The notes beneath the pieces are model-generated. The model was not told the origin of the DNA and ran no database searches. It saw only the letters and a list, made by a program, of their open reading frames with translations. A stretch of DNA of 8,174 bases from JBOHWJ01 sp050736615 (GTDB taxonomy: Bacteria > Desulfobacterota > Binatia > Binatales > Binataceae): contig JBOHWL010000047.1 of NCBI GenBank assembly GCA_050736615.1, positions 1 to 8,174 of the forward strand, in the 5' to 3' direction. This document shows, piece after piece, positions 6,330 through 8,174 of this stretch; the stretch's first letter is position 1, and each line of letters opens with the position of its first letter. Made by a program: the position numbers and the translations under genes.

Positions 6330-6899
6330 ATGCGAAAAAATGTTTCTGGCAACCGAAGCAAACCCGCCGCACACACGGTCCAAACCGTAGGCAGATCCGC
6401 TGAAGCGGCAGCGGCTTCCGATAGTTCACTGAGCCTCGAAGGAAAGAAAGCCCCCGTATTCGTCTTACCCGACCGCGAGGGGCGGCGGGTCGCGCTCAAG
6501 GATCTGCTCTCGCAGGGCAACCTCGTGCTCTATTTCTATCCCAAGGATATGACTCCGGGATGCACCACCGAAGCGTGTGGTTTTCGCGACCGAATCGATG
6601 AAATCCGCACCAGGGACGCCGTGGTGGCCGGGATTAGCGGCGATTCAAGCGGCTCGCATATGAAGTTCGCGGACAAATACGCGTTGAATTTTCCCTTGCT
6701 GAGTGACCCGGACTTTCGCGTCGCCAAAGCCTATGGCGTTTACAAGAAAAAGAAGCTCTACGGGCGCGAATTCATGGGTATCGAGCGCACCACTTTCTTA
6801 ATCGATCAAAACGGCAAGATTCGCAAGGTTTTTCCCAAGGTGAAAGTTAACGGCCACGTTGACGAGATCATCGGCGCATTGGCCGACCTGAAGCCTTAG
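6330..6899 (+). CDS. bcp: Thiol peroxiredoxin, Bcp/PrxQ subfamily
   Basis: Bcp/PrxQ enzymes reduce hydrogen peroxide and organic hydroperoxides using thioredoxin-type reductants in the cytoplasm. The thioredoxin-fold domain begins at about residue 38: GKKAPVFVLPDREG (38-51), LVLYFYPKDMTPGCTTEAC (65-83), then GISGDSSGSHMKFADKY, FPLLSDPDFRVAKAYGV and ERTTFLIDQNGKI. The peroxidatic cysteine is Cys78 in TPGCTTEA, and the resolving cysteine is Cys83, five residues on, as in atypical 2-Cys PrxQ. The length is 189 residues against about 150-160 for the family; the excess is a 37-residue N-terminal Ala/Ser/Lys/Arg-rich extension without a hydrophobic core. No ATG, GTG or TTG codon occurs in frame through that extension, so the ATG at 6330, with GAGGA 7 bases upstream, is well supported. 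The gene is single, divergent from thrB and convergent with the DUF1329 gene. Confidence 0.94.
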   Translation: MRKNVSGNRSKPAAHTVQTVGRSAEAAAASDSSLSLEGKKAPVFVLPDREGRRVALKDLLSQGNLVLYFYPKDMTPGCTTEACGFRDRIDEIRTRDAVVAGISGDSSGSHMKFADKYALNFPLLSDPDFRVAKAYGVYKKKKLYGREFMGIERTTFLIDQNGKIRKVFPKVKVNGHVDEIIGALADLKP

Positions 6900-6922
6900 A
6901 AACAGAATGTACCGGGTTCCAC

Positions 6923-6957
6923 AAAAATGGGCGCGACGTAGATCACGCCGCGCCCAT
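6923..6957 (-). terminator. Intrinsic terminator downstream of the DUF1329 gene
   Basis: The arms ATGGGCGCG (6927-6935) and CGCGCCCAT (6949-6957) form a perfect 9-bp stem. It is extended inwards by CGT/ACG across one A-C mismatch, leaving an AGATC loop. On the minus strand the stem is followed at once by five T (6927-6923), partly shared with the stem base. This suits termination of the leftward DUF1329 gene. There is no T run on the plus side, so it would serve the peroxiredoxin gene only weakly. Confidence 0.75.
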
Positions 6958-6997
6958 CTAAACTGCGCCTTAACATGTGCGGTGGCGCTTGGCCGCG

Positions 6998-8174
6998 CTA
7001 ACGCATGATCATCATCAGACCGGCCGGGCTGCCGTATTTCACGCCGTTCATATACTCCTTGGGTACGTTGTGATTGAGGTAAGGTTTACGCTTCCAGGGA
7101 TTGCCGAAGCCGGACCAGACCGTTGCGTGCTGGTTTTGCAGATCCCACGCCATCGAGGCCACGCCGTCCCAAGTGTGCCCCAGCCCCGGCACGTCGCCAA
7201 TGTCATTGAAATAGGCAATCGATTTCCACAGCTTGCTGTTTGAATCGTAGAGATCGACCCAGTCGCCGTCCCAGAATTCCTTGTCGGCATAAACCACGCG
7301 ATGCGCGTAGCAATAGCCGGCGGACTCGCTCGGGATGCGCGTGATATCGTCGAGCACCATCGGACGCACTTCCCATTTGCCCCATGAAGGTTTGGGGAAG
7401 GCCAACGGCATATCGTAACCCTGCGGCATCTGGTAACCGTCCTGATTGAACACCGCCAGCGTCAAAATCTTACGGTCGCCCAGGTATTTGCCGGTGTAGA
7501 CCGAAGTGCTGCCATTGAAGCCGTTGGTCTTGGCGTCATCGTAGGTCCAGTCGAAACCGTACACCGGGGAACAGCGCGAGGTCGCCGACAGGCGCAGCGA
7601 ACGACGCAGCGCCGGCACGAAGACGAAGGTATCCGGGAACGGATGGGTTTCCTGGTCCTGGTAGAATAGCGAGAGCGACGCGGTGTAGCGCGCCTGCTCA
7701 GGTGTCTCTTCCATGCTCCACTCGGTGTACCAGGTGCCGGGCGCGTAAGTCTCCTCCTTGGGGAAACCGGCATCGGTGATATAGGCGCTCCAGCGATAAA
7801 TCAGGATCAGAGTTGTCGGCGCGATGTCGCCATATTTGTCAAGCGCCCACACCGTGGCGTAGTTTTGCGGGGCGTTAACGTAGACTGCGGGCACAAAGCC
7901 GTAATAAATGTTGGCCAGAATCTCCCAACCTTTCTGAGGTCCCGAAGGATTTGGGAACGGCGTTCCACCGTGGTAATTCTCCAGTACGTAATGGCCGTTG
8001 GGTAAGATCCGGTAGCTCGTCTGCGGGCCATATTTCTCGGTCGCTTCAACCCAGGTCTTGGGCAGATTGTTGCCCAAATGACTGGGACCAACGTTGATTT
8101 CAACGTCGGCCGGCATTTTCCAGCCGTATACTCCCTGGAACAGTTTGATCATGCCAAGAGGCATGAACTGTTTG
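6998..8174 (-). CDS. DUF1329 family protein, C-terminal part, cut by window edge
   Basis: The open frame enters from the right edge (it reads KQFMPLG... with no start required at 8164) and ends at the TAG at 7000-6998, giving about 392 residues. The family (PF07044) is about 450 residues with an N-terminal export signal, so roughly 50 or more residues lie outside the window. Family-like stretches include MPADVEINVGPSHLG, LPKTWVEATEKYG, YVLENYHGGTPFPNP, FVFVPALRRSLRLSATSR, NGFNGSTSVYTGKYLGDRKIL, KWEVRPMVLDD and AHRVVYADKEFWDGDW. The protein is rich in aromatic residues and alternating strands, consistent with an envelope beta-rich fold. DUF1329 proteins are often encoded beside DUF1302 outer-membrane proteins and RND-type exporters, and a role in handling lipids or hydrophobic compounds has been suggested from that context; the function is not established. 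An intrinsic terminator lies 40 bases past its stop codon. Confidence 0.8.
   Translation of the reverse strand, partial: KQFMPLGMIKLFQGVYGWKMPADVEINVGPSHLGNNLPKTWVEATEKYGPQTSYRILPNGHYVLENYHGGTPFPNPSGPQKGWEILANIYYGFVPAVYVNAPQNYATVWALDKYGDIAPTTLILIYRWSAYITDAGFPKEETYAPGTWYTEWSMEETPEQARYTASLSLFYQDQETHPFPDTFVFVPALRRSLRLSATSRCSPVYGFDWTYDDAKTNGFNGSTSVYTGKYLGDRKILTLAVFNQDGYQMPQGYDMPLAFPKPSWGKWEVRPMVLDDITRIPSESAGYCYAHRVVYADKEFWDGDWVDLYDSNSKLWKSIAYFNDIGDVPGLGHTWDGVASMAWDLQNQHATVWSGFGNPWKRKPYLNHNVPKEYMNGVKYGSPAGLMMIMR

Overview
This is a stretch of bacterial chromosome with a moderately high GC content. It carries mostly housekeeping genes, plus one short mobile-element relic and one frameshifted gene. 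No replicon, phage, CRISPR or secretion-system genes are visible. The gene set suggests a soil or aquatic Gram-negative bacterium: a lipoprotein phosphoesterase, a DUF1329 protein, an APH-type homoserine kinase, a short methylenetetrahydrofolate reductase and a PrxQ/Bcp peroxiredoxin. A deltaproteobacterial-grade or Binatota-like lineage would fit, but this is a low-confidence inference because no marker gene is present.

Layout. (1) 1-487, minus strand: the N-terminal 162 residues of a glycerate 2-kinase, running off the left edge. (2) 488-1041: a non-coding gap of about 550 bases. It contains a 230-bp MITE-like element (714-943) with 13-bp terminal inverted repeats and CTAG at both ends; a second inverted repeat of the 'GTCATTCCGAGC' type is nested inside it. 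(3) 1042-2540, plus strand: a lipoprotein phosphoesterase (phospholipase C/acid phosphatase family), full length except for one missing base near 1573-1578. (4) 2650-6021, minus strand: four genes in one direction, in transcription order homoserine kinase, methylenetetrahydrofolate reductase, folE and rpiA. They lie behind a good sigma70-type promoter at 6055-6083. (5) 6022-6329: a divergent intergenic region with promoters facing both ways. (6) 6330-6899, plus strand: a Bcp/PrxQ peroxiredoxin with an unusual N-terminal extension. (7) 6923-6957: an intrinsic terminator serving the minus strand. (8) 6998-8174, minus strand: the C-terminal 392 residues of a DUF1329 protein, running off the right edge.

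How the genes work together. Homoserine kinase (threonine branch), methylenetetrahydrofolate reductase (methyl-THF for methionine), GTP cyclohydrolase I (first step of folate or pterin synthesis) and ribose-5-phosphate isomerase (pentose phosphates) form a plausible operon around one-carbon and aspartate-family metabolism. The last three genes are tightly packed. The other genes look like single units. I do not see a convincing undescribed system. The parts most worth a second look are the MITE-like element, the frameshift, the grouping of the four-gene cluster, and the substituted phosphate-loop residues in RpiA.
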